From positions 1 to 16,874 of the forward strand of contig JAFTLD010000077.1 in assembly GCA_017452945.1 (NCBI GenBank): 16,874 nucleotides of DNA, read 5' to 3'. Position 1 is the first letter of the stretch, and every line of letters begins with the position of its first letter. This stretch comes from Clostridia bacterium. Its GTDB lineage: Bacteria > Bacillota_A > Clostridia > Oscillospirales > CAG-272. Below, piece after piece: positions 1 to 7,330 of this stretch. The notes under the pieces were generated by a model. That model ran no database searches, was not told the DNA's origin, and was given only the letters and a program-made list of their open reading frames with translations. The translations under genes and the position numbers were made by a program.

Positions 1-836
1 ATGGCGACGTAGATGCCGCTATCAAGATCCTTCGTGAGAAGGGCGAGCTCAAGGCAGAGAGCAAGATGGCAAGCAGAATTGCTGCTGACGGTATCGTTGA
101 CGTTTATACCGAGGGCAACACCACCGCTATGATCGAGGTTAACTCCGAGACCGACTTCGTTGCAAAGAATGCTTCTTTCCAGGAATTCGTAAAGAACCTG
201 CTCAAGACCATCGTTGCTAACAAGCCCGCAGACGTAGATGCTCTGATGGCTTCCGACTACATTGACGGCACCTGCACTGTTGAAGCAAAGCTCAAGGAGC
301 AGATCTTCGTGATCGGTGAAAAGCTGAGCATCCGCCGCTTTATGGTAATCGAGGGTATTACCAGCACCTATATCCACGGCATGGGCTCTATCGGCGTTGT
401 AACTCTGTTCGACACCGACTGTGCTGACAAGGAAGGCTTCGTTGAATTCGCAAAGAACATTTCTCTGCAGATCGGCGCATACGTAACCCCTTACCTTGAC
501 AGAAACCACGTTCCCGCTTCTGTTATCGAGTCTGAGAAGGAAATCCTGCTTGCACAGATCTCCAACGATCCTGCAATGGCAAAGAAGCCCGACGCAATCA
601 AGGCTAAGATGGTTGAGGGTAGAATCTCCAAGTTCTATGATAACAACTGCCTGGTAGATATGGGTTATATCAAGGATGACGATATGACCGTTGGCCAGTA
701 TATCGCAGCAACCGCTAAGGAGCTGGGCGGCAGCATCGCTGTTAAGGCTTTCTGGCGTTATGAAAAGGGCGAAGGCATCCAGAAGAAGGAAGAAGACTTC
801 GCTGCTGAGATTGCTAAGCTGACTAACAACCAGTAA
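1..836 (+). CDS. tsf: Elongation factor Ts, 5' end missing
   Basis: EF-Ts is the cytoplasmic guanine-nucleotide exchange factor that recycles EF-Tu-GDP during translation elongation. The reading frame is already open at base 1; the first whole codon is at 3, and the first visible residues (GDVDAAIKILREKGELKA) are the end of the N-terminal UBA-like EF-Tu-binding domain. By comparison with the E. coli protein about 30 residues are missing upstream. The EF-Ts hallmark ETDFVAKN follows, then two dimerisation-type TS subdomains and the typical C-terminal GEGIQKKEEDFAAEIAKL. An ATG at 66 is in frame but internal to the conserved N-terminal domain, so it is not the real start. In Firmicutes rpsB normally lies just upstream; it is outside the window. 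An intrinsic terminator follows within 20 nt. The family call is very secure. Confidence 0.97.
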   Translation, partial: GDVDAAIKILREKGELKAESKMASRIAADGIVDVYTEGNTTAMIEVNSETDFVAKNASFQEFVKNLLKTIVANKPADVDALMASDYIDGTCTVEAKLKEQIFVIGEKLSIRRFMVIEGITSTYIHGMGSIGVVTLFDTDCADKEGFVEFAKNISLQIGAYVTPYLDRNHVPASVIESEKEILLAQISNDPAMAKKPDAIKAKMVEGRISKFYDNNCLVDMGYIKDDDMTVGQYIAATAKELGGSIAVKAFWRYEKGEGIQKKEEDFAAEIAKLTNNQ

Positions 837-851
837 TCTAAAGGACTCCTG

Positions 852-888
852 AATAAGAGCACGGCATTGCCGTGTTCTTATTTTTTTA
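852..888 (+). terminator. Intrinsic terminator after tsf
   Basis: A 14-bp stem (852-865 pairing with 869-882, with one G-T pair) closes a 3-nt loop and runs into a block of seven T at 881-887. It begins 15 nt after the tsf stop codon. It should end the transcript carrying tsf, so the downstream genes need their own promoter, and a good candidate lies just beyond. Confidence 0.9.
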
Positions 889-918
889 TCTTTCTTTCAA
901 ATAATTTACAAATACCTG

Positions 919-947
919 TTTACAAATTGCCAAAAATGTAGTAAAAT
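919..947 (+). promoter_or_regulatory. Sigma-A-type promoter for pyrH operon
   Basis: A -35 element TTTACA (919-924) and a -10 element TAAAAT (942-947) are separated by exactly 17 nt, in AT-rich DNA between the tsf terminator and pyrH. The predicted start of transcription is near 954, giving a leader of about 35 nt. A perfect TATAAT at 956-961 lies nearby but has no convincing -35 at proper spacing. This promoter probably serves the whole pyrH-to-polC run. Confidence 0.65.
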
Positions 948-988
948 ATATCCTGTATAATACTATGACAATACTGAGGTGATCGCAC

Positions 989-1708
989 ATGAACAACAAA
1001 CCCGAATATCGCAGAATTGTTCTCAAGCTTTCCGGTGAGGCGCTGGCTCCCGCACAGGCAAAAGAGGGCATACTGGATTTCAATAAAATCGAGCAAGTCG
1101 CAGATGTCATCAAAAAGTGTATGCAGCAAGGCGTACAGGTCGCTGTGATCGTAGGCGCGGGCAATATTTGGCGCGGCAGAGTGGGCGGTTCTATGAACCA
1201 TTCGCGTGCAGACCAGATGGGTATGCTTGCCACAACCATCAATGCCATTGCAATTCAGGACACTTTCATCAAATGCGGAATCGATACGGTCGTCATGACT
1301 TCCGTAGAAATGCACGCTTATGCCGATTATTATACTGCAAGACATGCGGACAAGGCGCTGAATGAGGGCAAGGTAGTCGTATTCGGCTGCGGTCTTGGCT
1401 GGCCTTACTTCTCAACCGATACTCCCGCAGTTGTTCGTGCGGCAGAAATCGAGGCAGACGCTGTGCTGATGGCGAAAAACGTGGATTATCTCTACACGGC
1501 AGACCCCAAAAAGGATCCGGATGCTAAGCCTATTTTCGATATCACTTATGCAGAGATTCTTGACAAGGGACTCAAAGCATTCGATATGACGGCTGTCAGC
1601 TTCTGTAAAGAAAATAATATCACCACATACGGATTTGCACTCAGCGATCCCGAGAATATCTATCGCGTGGTTATGGGTGAGCAGATCGGTACTAAAATGC
1701 ACAATTAA
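989..1708 (+). CDS. pyrH: UMP kinase (uridylate kinase)
   Basis: UMP kinase phosphorylates UMP to UDP with ATP in pyrimidine nucleotide synthesis; the bacterial enzyme is a cytoplasmic hexamer of the amino-acid-kinase fold. The 239-residue length is normal. The N-terminal KLSGEAL (K13) is the phosphate-binding strand, GAGNIWRG (56-63) matches the glycine-rich nucleotide loop, DQMGMLATTINA (from D75) is the conserved helix at the UMP site, and DYLYTADPKKDPDA (166-179) is the family signature. The segment at 133-145 reads GCGLGWPYFSTDT where many homologues have a GTGNPFFTTDT-type sequence; the STDT end is intact. The ATG at 989 is preceded by AGGTGAT at good spacing. The gene follows its own promoter and lies 38 nt before frr. 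Confidence 0.97.
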   Translation: MNNKPEYRRIVLKLSGEALAPAQAKEGILDFNKIEQVADVIKKCMQQGVQVAVIVGAGNIWRGRVGGSMNHSRADQMGMLATTINAIAIQDTFIKCGIDTVVMTSVEMHAYADYYTARHADKALNEGKVVVFGCGLGWPYFSTDTPAVVRAAEIEADAVLMAKNVDYLYTADPKKDPDAKPIFDITYAEILDKGLKAFDMTAVSFCKENNITTYGFALSDPENIYRVVMGEQIGTKMHN

Positions 1709-1746
1709 AAATTATTACTATACATAAACAGAAAGGAAACCACATT

Positions 1747-2301
1747 ATGGGCTACAACACCAAGGAGTTTGAAGCAAAGCTTCAGAAAAACAACGTTGCA
1801 TACGAAAACAATCTTGAAAACATTCGTGCAAACCAGGCGAACCCTAAGCTTCTTTCCAGAATTACTTTTGAATATTACGGATCTCCCACGCCCCTGAACA
1901 CCATGGCAGATATCCGTGTCAGCGATGCAAGAACGTTGACCATTATGCCTTACGATAAGTCCACGCTGAAGGCAATCGAAAAGGCGATCCTTGCCTCCGA
2001 TATCGGCATCACCCCCAATAACGATGGCCAGGCAATCAGACTTGTATTCCCCCAGCTCACCCAGGACCGCAGAAAGGAGCTCTCCAAGCAGATCTCCAAG
2101 ATGGGCGAAGAAGCCAAGGTTTCCGCTCGTATGATCCGCAAGAACGCAAACGACGAGATCAAGCAGCTCAAGAAGGACAATCTTCTGACCGAGGACGACG
2201 AAGAAAACGCAAAGAAGAAGGTTCAGGATCTGACCGATAAGTACATCAAGCAGATCGACGTGATCACCGACAAAAAGATTGCCGATATCATGGCAGTATA
2301 A
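1747..2301 (+). CDS. frr: Ribosome recycling factor
   Basis: RRF acts with EF-G in the cytoplasm to split post-termination ribosomes and free them for another round. The 184-residue protein has the expected length (about 185). The conserved RANQANPKLLSRITFEYYG near residue 30, the DARTLTIMPYDKS strand, the AILASDIGITPNNDG loop and the long helix RRKELSKQISKMGEEAKVS are all present, covering the tRNA-mimicking three-helix bundle and the small beta/alpha domain. A GAAAGGAAAC ribosome binding site precedes the ATG. pyrH-frr is one of the most conserved bacterial gene pairs. A hairpin follows the stop codon. Confidence 0.97.
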   Translation: MGYNTKEFEAKLQKNNVAYENNLENIRANQANPKLLSRITFEYYGSPTPLNTMADIRVSDARTLTIMPYDKSTLKAIEKAILASDIGITPNNDGQAIRLVFPQLTQDRRKELSKQISKMGEEAKVSARMIRKNANDEIKQLKKDNLLTEDDEENAKKKVQDLTDKYIKQIDVITDKKIADIMAV

Positions 2302-2307
2302 CAATAC

Positions 2308-2335
2308 GGCGGGTCGATTGGCCCGCCTTTTGTTG
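2308..2335 (+). terminator. Hairpin between frr and uppS, weak terminator or attenuator
   Basis: GGCGGG (2308-2313) pairs with CCCGCC (2322-2327); a T-G and a C-G pair extend the stem to 8 bp around a GATT loop. Only TTTTGTTGG follows, a short interrupted T tract. It begins 7 nt after the frr stop and lies inside an otherwise continuous gene run, so partial termination or protection of the frr mRNA end is more likely than complete termination. No clear promoter is visible between it and uppS. Confidence 0.6.
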
Positions 2336-2348
2336 GTTAAGGTAGAAT

Positions 2349-3062
2349 ATGATGGTTAATAAAAAAGATAGTGGTATTCGCGTAGACAAAGGCCTGCGTC
2401 ACATTGCGTTTATCATGGATGGCAATGGAAGATGGGCTCAAAAGCGTGGAATGCCGAGAACGTACGGACATAAGCAAGGTGTCAAAACCTTTGAGAATAT
2501 TGCGGAATATTGCTCCAAGATCGGACTGGAAGCGGTGACTGTATATGCCTTTTCCACGGAAAACTGGAAAAGGCCGCAGGACGAAGTGGATGCCTTGATG
2601 AATCTTGTGGAGCAATACCTGGACGAATTTGCAGAAAAAGCAGATGAAATGTCAGTTGAGCTGCACATGATCGGTGATATGACGGTGTTTCCGCTTTCTT
2701 TGCAAAATAAGATCGATCATGTTCAAAAGCTTTCCAAAGGCAAGCCCTGTAAGCTTTGCGTGGCCTTCAACTACGGTGGGCGTGATGAGATCGTGCATGC
2801 CTGCAATGCCTTGATCGCACAAGGCAAGACGCAGATAACAGCGCAGGATATCTGCGACAATTTGTATACGGCCAATATTCCCGATCCCGATCTGATCATC
2901 AGAACGGGTGGGGAGATGCGCCTGTCGAATTTTCTTTTGTGGCAGGCTGCATATTCAGAGTTTTATGCAACCGACAAGCTTTGGCCCGATATGAAAGCCT
3001 CTGACGTAGATGATGCAATAGAAGCTTTCTATAAAAGATCCAGACGCTTTGGCGGTATTTAA
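2349..3062 (+). CDS. uppS: Undecaprenyl diphosphate synthase (cis-prenyltransferase)
   Basis: This enzyme condenses isopentenyl diphosphate with farnesyl diphosphate to make the C55 lipid carrier for peptidoglycan and other envelope polymers. The 237-residue protein shows all cis-prenyltransferase signatures: HIAFIMDGNGRWAQKRG with catalytic D24, G25, N26 and R28; H41 in the YGHKQG loop; YAFSTENWKRP (66-76); FNYGGRDE (140-147); and the substrate-binding RTGGEMRLSNFLLWQ (R185, R191) followed by E204. The start at 2349 has AAGG six bases upstream; a second Met follows directly at 2352, giving a choice of two adjacent starts. Its substrate IPP is the product of the pathway that includes Dxr and IspG further along, so the operon holds both supply and use of isoprenoid units. 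Confidence 0.96.
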   Translation: MMVNKKDSGIRVDKGLRHIAFIMDGNGRWAQKRGMPRTYGHKQGVKTFENIAEYCSKIGLEAVTVYAFSTENWKRPQDEVDALMNLVEQYLDEFAEKADEMSVELHMIGDMTVFPLSLQNKIDHVQKLSKGKPCKLCVAFNYGGRDEIVHACNALIAQGKTQITAQDICDNLYTANIPDPDLIIRTGGEMRLSNFLLWQAAYSEFYATDKLWPDMKASDVDDAIEAFYKRSRRFGGI

Positions 3063-3077
3063 TCATGTGAGGTTATT

Positions 3078-3905
3078 ATGTTGATCAGAGTGATTTCAGC
3101 GGTTGTTGCGCTTTGCATTTTGGTTCCCGTTGTGTATTTTTCGGAAACTCTTGCACTGCCTTTGGCTGCAGCGATCGTATGCTGTATTTGCTTATTTGAA
3201 ATGCTGTGCTGCTTAAAGCTCAGAAAAAATCTGTTTGTTTCGATTCCTTTTTATCTTGTAGGTATCTTTGCACCTATCGCAATGCGCTATATGCAAAACA
3301 GAATGCTGCTGCTTGCATGCCTTTGCGCTTGCGTTGCTGTGCTTGCCTTGATCATGCTGACTGTAAACGTGTTTTCCAAGCGCAAGATCCCGACTACGCA
3401 AACATCCTCCATGTTCATGACGGGATGCTATATCATAGCTGCGTTTACCTCTATCGTCTATATCCGAGACACGGGCGTACATGGAAAAATTTTGCTGGTT
3501 ATGATGTTTGCCGCTCCTTGGGTGACCGATACGTTTGCATATCTGTTTGGCAGACTGCTTGGTAAACATAAGCTGATTCCCGAGGTAAGCCCCAAGAAAA
3601 CCGTAGAGGGAAGCGTTGCCGGCATCATCTTCTGTATGATCTACGTCATGCTCTTCGGCTTTATTTGTACGAAAATTTGGGATGTGACCTGCAATTATAT
3701 ACTCCTGGCAGGTCTTGGCATCTTGCTCTCTATTGTCGGCCAGATTGGCGACCTTGCCATGTCTGCGATCAAGAGAGAATACGACGTAAAGGACTTTGGC
3801 AAGATCATGCCCGGTCACGGAGGTGCGCTGGATAGATTTGATTCTGTTTTAGCTGTATCTATCGTTGTGGCCGTTGCAGAGATCTTTACGGATATTTTCG
3901 TATGA
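3078..3905 (+). CDS. cdsA: Phosphatidate cytidylyltransferase (CDP-diglyceride synthase)
   Basis: CdsA is an integral membrane enzyme that makes CDP-diacylglycerol from CTP and phosphatidic acid, the branch point for bacterial phospholipids. The 275-residue protein is strongly hydrophobic with several membrane segments in the N-terminal two thirds. The FAYLFGRLLGKHKLIPEVSP stretch and the KKTVEGSVAG loop are typical. The CdsA family signature is complete near the C-terminus, from SAIKREYDVKDFGKIMPGHGG to LDRFDS, with D252 and D255 as expected metal and catalytic positions. GAGG at 3069-3072 supports the ATG at 3078, 15 nt after uppS. Its stop codon overlaps the dxr start (ATGA), implying translational coupling. 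Confidence 0.96.
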   Translation: MLIRVISAVVALCILVPVVYFSETLALPLAAAIVCCICLFEMLCCLKLRKNLFVSIPFYLVGIFAPIAMRYMQNRMLLLACLCACVAVLALIMLTVNVFSKRKIPTTQTSSMFMTGCYIIAAFTSIVYIRDTGVHGKILLVMMFAAPWVTDTFAYLFGRLLGKHKLIPEVSPKKTVEGSVAGIIFCMIYVMLFGFICTKIWDVTCNYILLAGLGILLSIVGQIGDLAMSAIKREYDVKDFGKIMPGHGGALDRFDSVLAVSIVVAVAEIFTDIFV

Positions 3906-5080
3906 TGCAGCAAGAATATCCCTCCATGATCATTTTGGGCGTGACCGGATCCGTCGGAAAGCAGGCGGTTGACGTCGCTTTGATGCACGGTGTTCGCGTA
4001 GATGCCGTCAGCGCAAACGTCAACGTTGCAGAAACCGAAAAAATCGTGCGACGCCTGAATCCCAAGGCTTGCGCTATGGCAGATGATAAGAGCGCAAAGG
4101 ACCTTGCTGTACGGATCTCTGATCTGCCAGTCAAGGTTTACAGCGGTGCGCAGGGCATTTGCAAAATGATCGAAGAAACAGAAAATGAGAATAAGCGCCA
4201 GGTCGTGGTCAACTCTATTCTCGGCCAAGCAGGACTCGCTCCCACCATGGCCACGCTGCAAGCAGGAAAGCAGCTTGCACTTGCCAACAAGGAATCTCTT
4301 GTTGTAGCAGGTGAATTGGTTATGCCTCTTGCGAAAAAACAGGGGATTGATATTTTACCTGTTGACAGCGAGCATTGCGCAATTTACCAGTGCCTGCGCT
4401 CGGGCGAGAAGAAAGAGATCAAAAGAATTATGCTCACGGCTTCGGGCGGCCCTTTTTACGGTTACACCCGAGAACAGCTTGAGGGCGTGACAAAGCAAAA
4501 TACGCTTGCACATCCCACATGGAATATGGGTGCAAAGATTACGGTAGACAGTGCTACCATGATGAACAAGGGCTTTGAGGTCATCGAAGCTGTGCATCTG
4601 TTTGACGTCAAACCGCAACAGGTAGAGGTTACCGTACACCGCGAGAGTATAATTCATTCTGCTGTAGAATATATTGATAATAACGTAATCGCGCAGCTTT
4701 CCGTACCGGATATGCGTTCTTGCGTACAGTATGCTCTCACGCATCCCGCTCGTGTGCAAGCCTCCATCGAGCAGTTAGATTGGTTCAAGGTTGGAAAATT
4801 AACCTTTTCGCGCCCTGATCCCGAAACCTTTGTTTTGCTGCATCTTGCGTTTGACTGCATTCAAAAGGGCGGTGCTTTGCCAGCTGTGCTTAATGCGGCA
4901 AATGAGGTTTGTGTCGCTGCTTTTTTGGAAGAACGTTTGTCATTCTGCGGCATCATGGATACGGTTTCACAGGTGGTGTGCGATATGCAAGCAGCTGCTC
5001 ATTTCCACAGCTTGGAGCAGATCCTGGAGGCAGATGCGACGGCAAGAGAGCTTGCGCGCAAATATTTGCAAAAACATTAA
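3902..5080 (+). CDS. dxr: 1-deoxy-D-xylulose 5-phosphate reductoisomerase
   Basis: Dxr converts DXP to 2-C-methyl-D-erythritol 4-phosphate with NADPH and a divalent metal, the committed step of the MEP isoprenoid pathway and the target of fosmidomycin. The 392-residue length is typical. The NADPH-binding GVTGSVG (13-19) is a variant of the usual GSTGSIG. Other landmarks are LALANKESLV (NKES 129-132), PVDSEHCAI with metal ligands D155 and E157, TASGGPF (179-185), the flexible active-site loop HPTWNMG (W207, M209), VDSATMMNKGFEVIEA with metal ligand E226, and VTVHRESIIHS. The start ATG overlaps the cdsA stop by 4 nt and is followed at once by a second ATG. It shares the operon with ispG, a later enzyme of the same pathway. 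Confidence 0.97.
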   Translation: MMQQEYPSMIILGVTGSVGKQAVDVALMHGVRVDAVSANVNVAETEKIVRRLNPKACAMADDKSAKDLAVRISDLPVKVYSGAQGICKMIEETENENKRQVVVNSILGQAGLAPTMATLQAGKQLALANKESLVVAGELVMPLAKKQGIDILPVDSEHCAIYQCLRSGEKKEIKRIMLTASGGPFYGYTREQLEGVTKQNTLAHPTWNMGAKITVDSATMMNKGFEVIEAVHLFDVKPQQVEVTVHRESIIHSAVEYIDNNVIAQLSVPDMRSCVQYALTHPARVQASIEQLDWFKVGKLTFSRPDPETFVLLHLAFDCIQKGGALPAVLNAANEVCVAAFLEERLSFCGIMDTVSQVVCDMQAAAHFHSLEQILEADATARELARKYLQKH

Positions 5081-5086
5081 ATTATC

Positions 5087-5104
5087 AGAGGAGAATTATC
5101 TTTG
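5087..5104 (+). promoter_or_regulatory. Ribosome binding site and TTG start of rseP
   Basis: AGAGGAG at 5087-5093 lies 8 nt before a TTG at 5102-5104. No ATG or GTG precedes the conserved first membrane helix at a usable distance, so TTG is the likely initiator. The rare start codon probably lowers the yield of this membrane protease relative to its neighbours. Confidence 0.75.
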
Positions 5105-6190
5105 GAAACCCTTTTACAGAACCCTACGGTCAAGGGTGCTTTGTATATCCTGCTTGCGTTAGGCATTTTCAGCGCCTTGATCATGATACACGAATTCGGT
5201 CACTACTTGACAGCAAGGCTCTGCGGCGTTACCGTGCATGAATTTGCGCTTGGTATGGGGCCGCAGATCTTTTCACGCGTGTCCAAGAAAACGGGGATTC
5301 GCTATTCGCTCAGATTGTTTCTGATCGGTGGATACGTCAGCATGGACGGTGAGGATGGCGAATCCGAAAATCCGAATGCATTTTGCAACAAAAGCGTCTG
5401 GAAAAGAATATTGATCATAGTTGCCGGAGCGGGAATGAATATTCTACTTGGCTTTATAGCTATGTTTATCTTGACTACCTCAACTGTTCTTTCCAATCAG
5501 GGTGGATTGCTTCCGACAAACGTGATCGCGGAGTTTAATGAAGATGCTACTTCAAATCAAATGGGAGAAGCGGGACTTATGGTAGGCGATCGCATTATCG
5601 CGGTCAATGGCGTCCCGGTATTTACGGGATATGATCTGATCTACGAGATCACGAACGGTGCTTATGAGCCTGTAGATATGGTGATAGTCAGAAATGACCA
5701 TTTTTATCGCCTTGAGGATGTGAAATTTCCCACCATCGAAGAGAACGGTGTCGTATTCGGCTCGTATGACTTTAAGGTATACGGAAAATCACCCAATATC
5801 TTCAATCTCTGCTTCTATTCGGTTAACCGATCCATGTCCACAGTCAAAATGGTTTACGATTCGCTCTTCGACCTGCTCCGCGGCAGATACGGAGCGGAGG
5901 CTGTTTCGGGGCCTGTTGGAACAACACAGGTCATAGGGGAAGCAGCGCAAGCAGGCGGTGCAACGCTTTTGTATCTCGTGGCTGTTATCACGATCAATCT
6001 GGGCGTATTCAACCTGTTACCCGTACCGGCTTTGGACGGAGGCAGACTACTGTTTTTGATCATTGAGCTATTCATGAGAAAGCCGATCAACAGGGATCTG
6101 GAAGGATACGTTCACTTTATCGGTATACTTGTGCTGTTTGCCTTGATGGCACTCATTTCAATAAAAGATGTAATAGGATTGTTCAAATGA
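5102..6190 (+). CDS. rseP: Site-2 intramembrane zinc metalloprotease, RseP/RasP type
   Basis: RseP/RasP proteases cut membrane-spanning substrates such as anti-sigma factors and leftover signal peptides within the membrane. The 362-residue protein has the zinc-binding HEFGH (H30, E31, H34) in its first membrane helix, a PDZ domain near the middle (GLMVGDRIIAVNGVPVFTGYD), and the distal motif NLLPVPALDGG (N304 to G314), in which D312 is the third metal ligand. At least three further hydrophobic segments are visible, one soon after HEFGH and two at the C-terminus. Translation seems to begin at a TTG with a strong ribosome binding site. Its stop overlaps the ispG start (ATGA). Firmicutes keep this gene (rasP) next to dxr, as here. 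Which anti-sigma factor it cuts cannot be read from the window. Confidence 0.95.
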   Translation: METLLQNPTVKGALYILLALGIFSALIMIHEFGHYLTARLCGVTVHEFALGMGPQIFSRVSKKTGIRYSLRLFLIGGYVSMDGEDGESENPNAFCNKSVWKRILIIVAGAGMNILLGFIAMFILTTSTVLSNQGGLLPTNVIAEFNEDATSNQMGEAGLMVGDRIIAVNGVPVFTGYDLIYEITNGAYEPVDMVIVRNDHFYRLEDVKFPTIEENGVVFGSYDFKVYGKSPNIFNLCFYSVNRSMSTVKMVYDSLFDLLRGRYGAEAVSGPVGTTQVIGEAAQAGGATLLYLVAVITINLGVFNLLPVPALDGGRLLFLIIELFMRKPINRDLEGYVHFIGILVLFALMALISIKDVIGLFK

Positions 6191-7284
6191 TCGATTATCA
6201 AAATATCAGAAGAAAAACACGCGCAGTCAAGGTCGGAAACGTAGTCATTGGTGGAAGTGCCAAGATATCGATCCAATCCATGACCAATACGGACACCATG
6301 GATTCTGTTGCTACAATATCACAAGTATCTGCTTTGGAGAAAGCCGGCTGTGATATTGTCCGCATTACTGTACCAAACGTTGAAAGCGCGTCCACGATTA
6401 CAAAAATCAAAGAATCCGGTATACGCGTCCCGATCGTCGCAGATATACATTTCGACTACAAAGCAGCATTAGCATGCGCTGAACGAGGTGTGGACAAAAT
6501 TCGCATCAATCCCGGAAATATCGGTGATGATAGCCGTGTAAAGGCTGTTGTAGACGCTTGTAAACAAAATAATATCCCTATTCGCATCGGCGTTAACAGT
6601 GGCTCATTGGAAAAACACATTTTGGCTAAACACGGCTCACCCACCCCCGAAGCCTTATGCGAGTCCGCTATGTACCATGCGGCTCTTTTGGAAAAGTTTG
6701 ATTTTGACGATATCGTAATTTCCATAAAAGGCTCATCGGTTGAGCAGATGATCAAAGCAAACCGATTGGTGGCTGAACGTTGCGAATATCCCATTCACAT
6801 AGGCGTTACAGAAGCCGGCAGTGAGGAATACGGTATGATCAAAAGTGCCGCGGGGATAGGAGCGCTTTTGTGCGACGGTATTGGTGACACCATGCGCGTG
6901 TCGCTGACGGCAGATCCCGTGCGCGAGGTACGTGCGGCAAAGAGTATTCTGAACGCGCTTGAAATTCAGGGACAGTGCGGCATGAACATCGTCAGCTGCC
7001 CAACGTGCGGTCGTACCAAGATCGATCTGATTCTCCTTGAAAATCAGTTCAGAGCTGTCGCAGAACGCGAAGGGCTTAAGGACTATCCGATCAAAGTTGC
7101 GCTGATGGGATGCATTGTCAACGGCCCGGGAGAGGCCAGAGAGGCTGATATCGGCATAGCCGGAGGACAAGGAGAGGCACTTTTGATCTCTCATGGCGAA
7201 ATTATAAAGAAGATCAAAGAAGATGAAATTATAGAAACTTTGATTATTGCAATCAAAGAGATGCGGAATAATAATATTGGATAA
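6187..7284 (+). CDS. ispG: 4-hydroxy-3-methylbut-2-en-1-yl diphosphate synthase (IspG/GcpE)
   Basis: IspG reductively opens MEcPP to HMBPP, the penultimate MEP-pathway step, using a [4Fe-4S] cluster. The 365-residue protein has the short bacterial architecture: a TIM barrel (about residues 1-250), beginning with the family pattern RRKTRAVKVGNVVIGG and continuing through IQSMTNTDT and KIRINPGNIG, then the cluster domain. Cluster ligands are visible as SCPTCGRTK (C271, C274) and GCIVNGPGEAREADIG (C309 and E316). The start overlaps the rseP stop by ATGA, so translation is probably coupled. It supplies isoprenoid precursor for uppS in the same operon. PolC follows after a 46-nt gap with no terminator. 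Confidence 0.97.
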   Translation: MIDYQNIRRKTRAVKVGNVVIGGSAKISIQSMTNTDTMDSVATISQVSALEKAGCDIVRITVPNVESASTITKIKESGIRVPIVADIHFDYKAALACAERGVDKIRINPGNIGDDSRVKAVVDACKQNNIPIRIGVNSGSLEKHILAKHGSPTPEALCESAMYHAALLEKFDFDDIVISIKGSSVEQMIKANRLVAERCEYPIHIGVTEAGSEEYGMIKSAAGIGALLCDGIGDTMRVSLTADPVREVRAAKSILNALEIQGQCGMNIVSCPTCGRTKIDLILLENQFRAVAEREGLKDYPIKVALMGCIVNGPGEAREADIGIAGGQGEALLISHGEIIKKIKEDEIIETLIIAIKEMRNNNIG

Positions 7285-7330
7285 AAAACAAATTATCGAG
7301 AAATTAAAAGTTTAAAACACGAGGTCTGAG

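Noticed and set aside
66..68. ATG at 66 as the start of tsf
   Set aside because: The frame is open back to base 1 and the upstream codons match the conserved N-terminal domain of EF-Ts, so the gene is cut by the window edge and does not start here.
956..961. A perfect TATAAT before pyrH
   Set aside because: No usable -35 at 16-18 nt; the only candidate, TTGCCA at 927-932, is 23 nt away. The TTTACA/TAAAAT pair with a 17-nt spacer was preferred.
1705..2304. A 199-codon open frame on the minus strand covering frr
   Set aside because: It lies wholly antisense to an unmistakable frr gene, has a biased leucine/valine/cysteine composition typical of antisense reading, and resembles no family I know.
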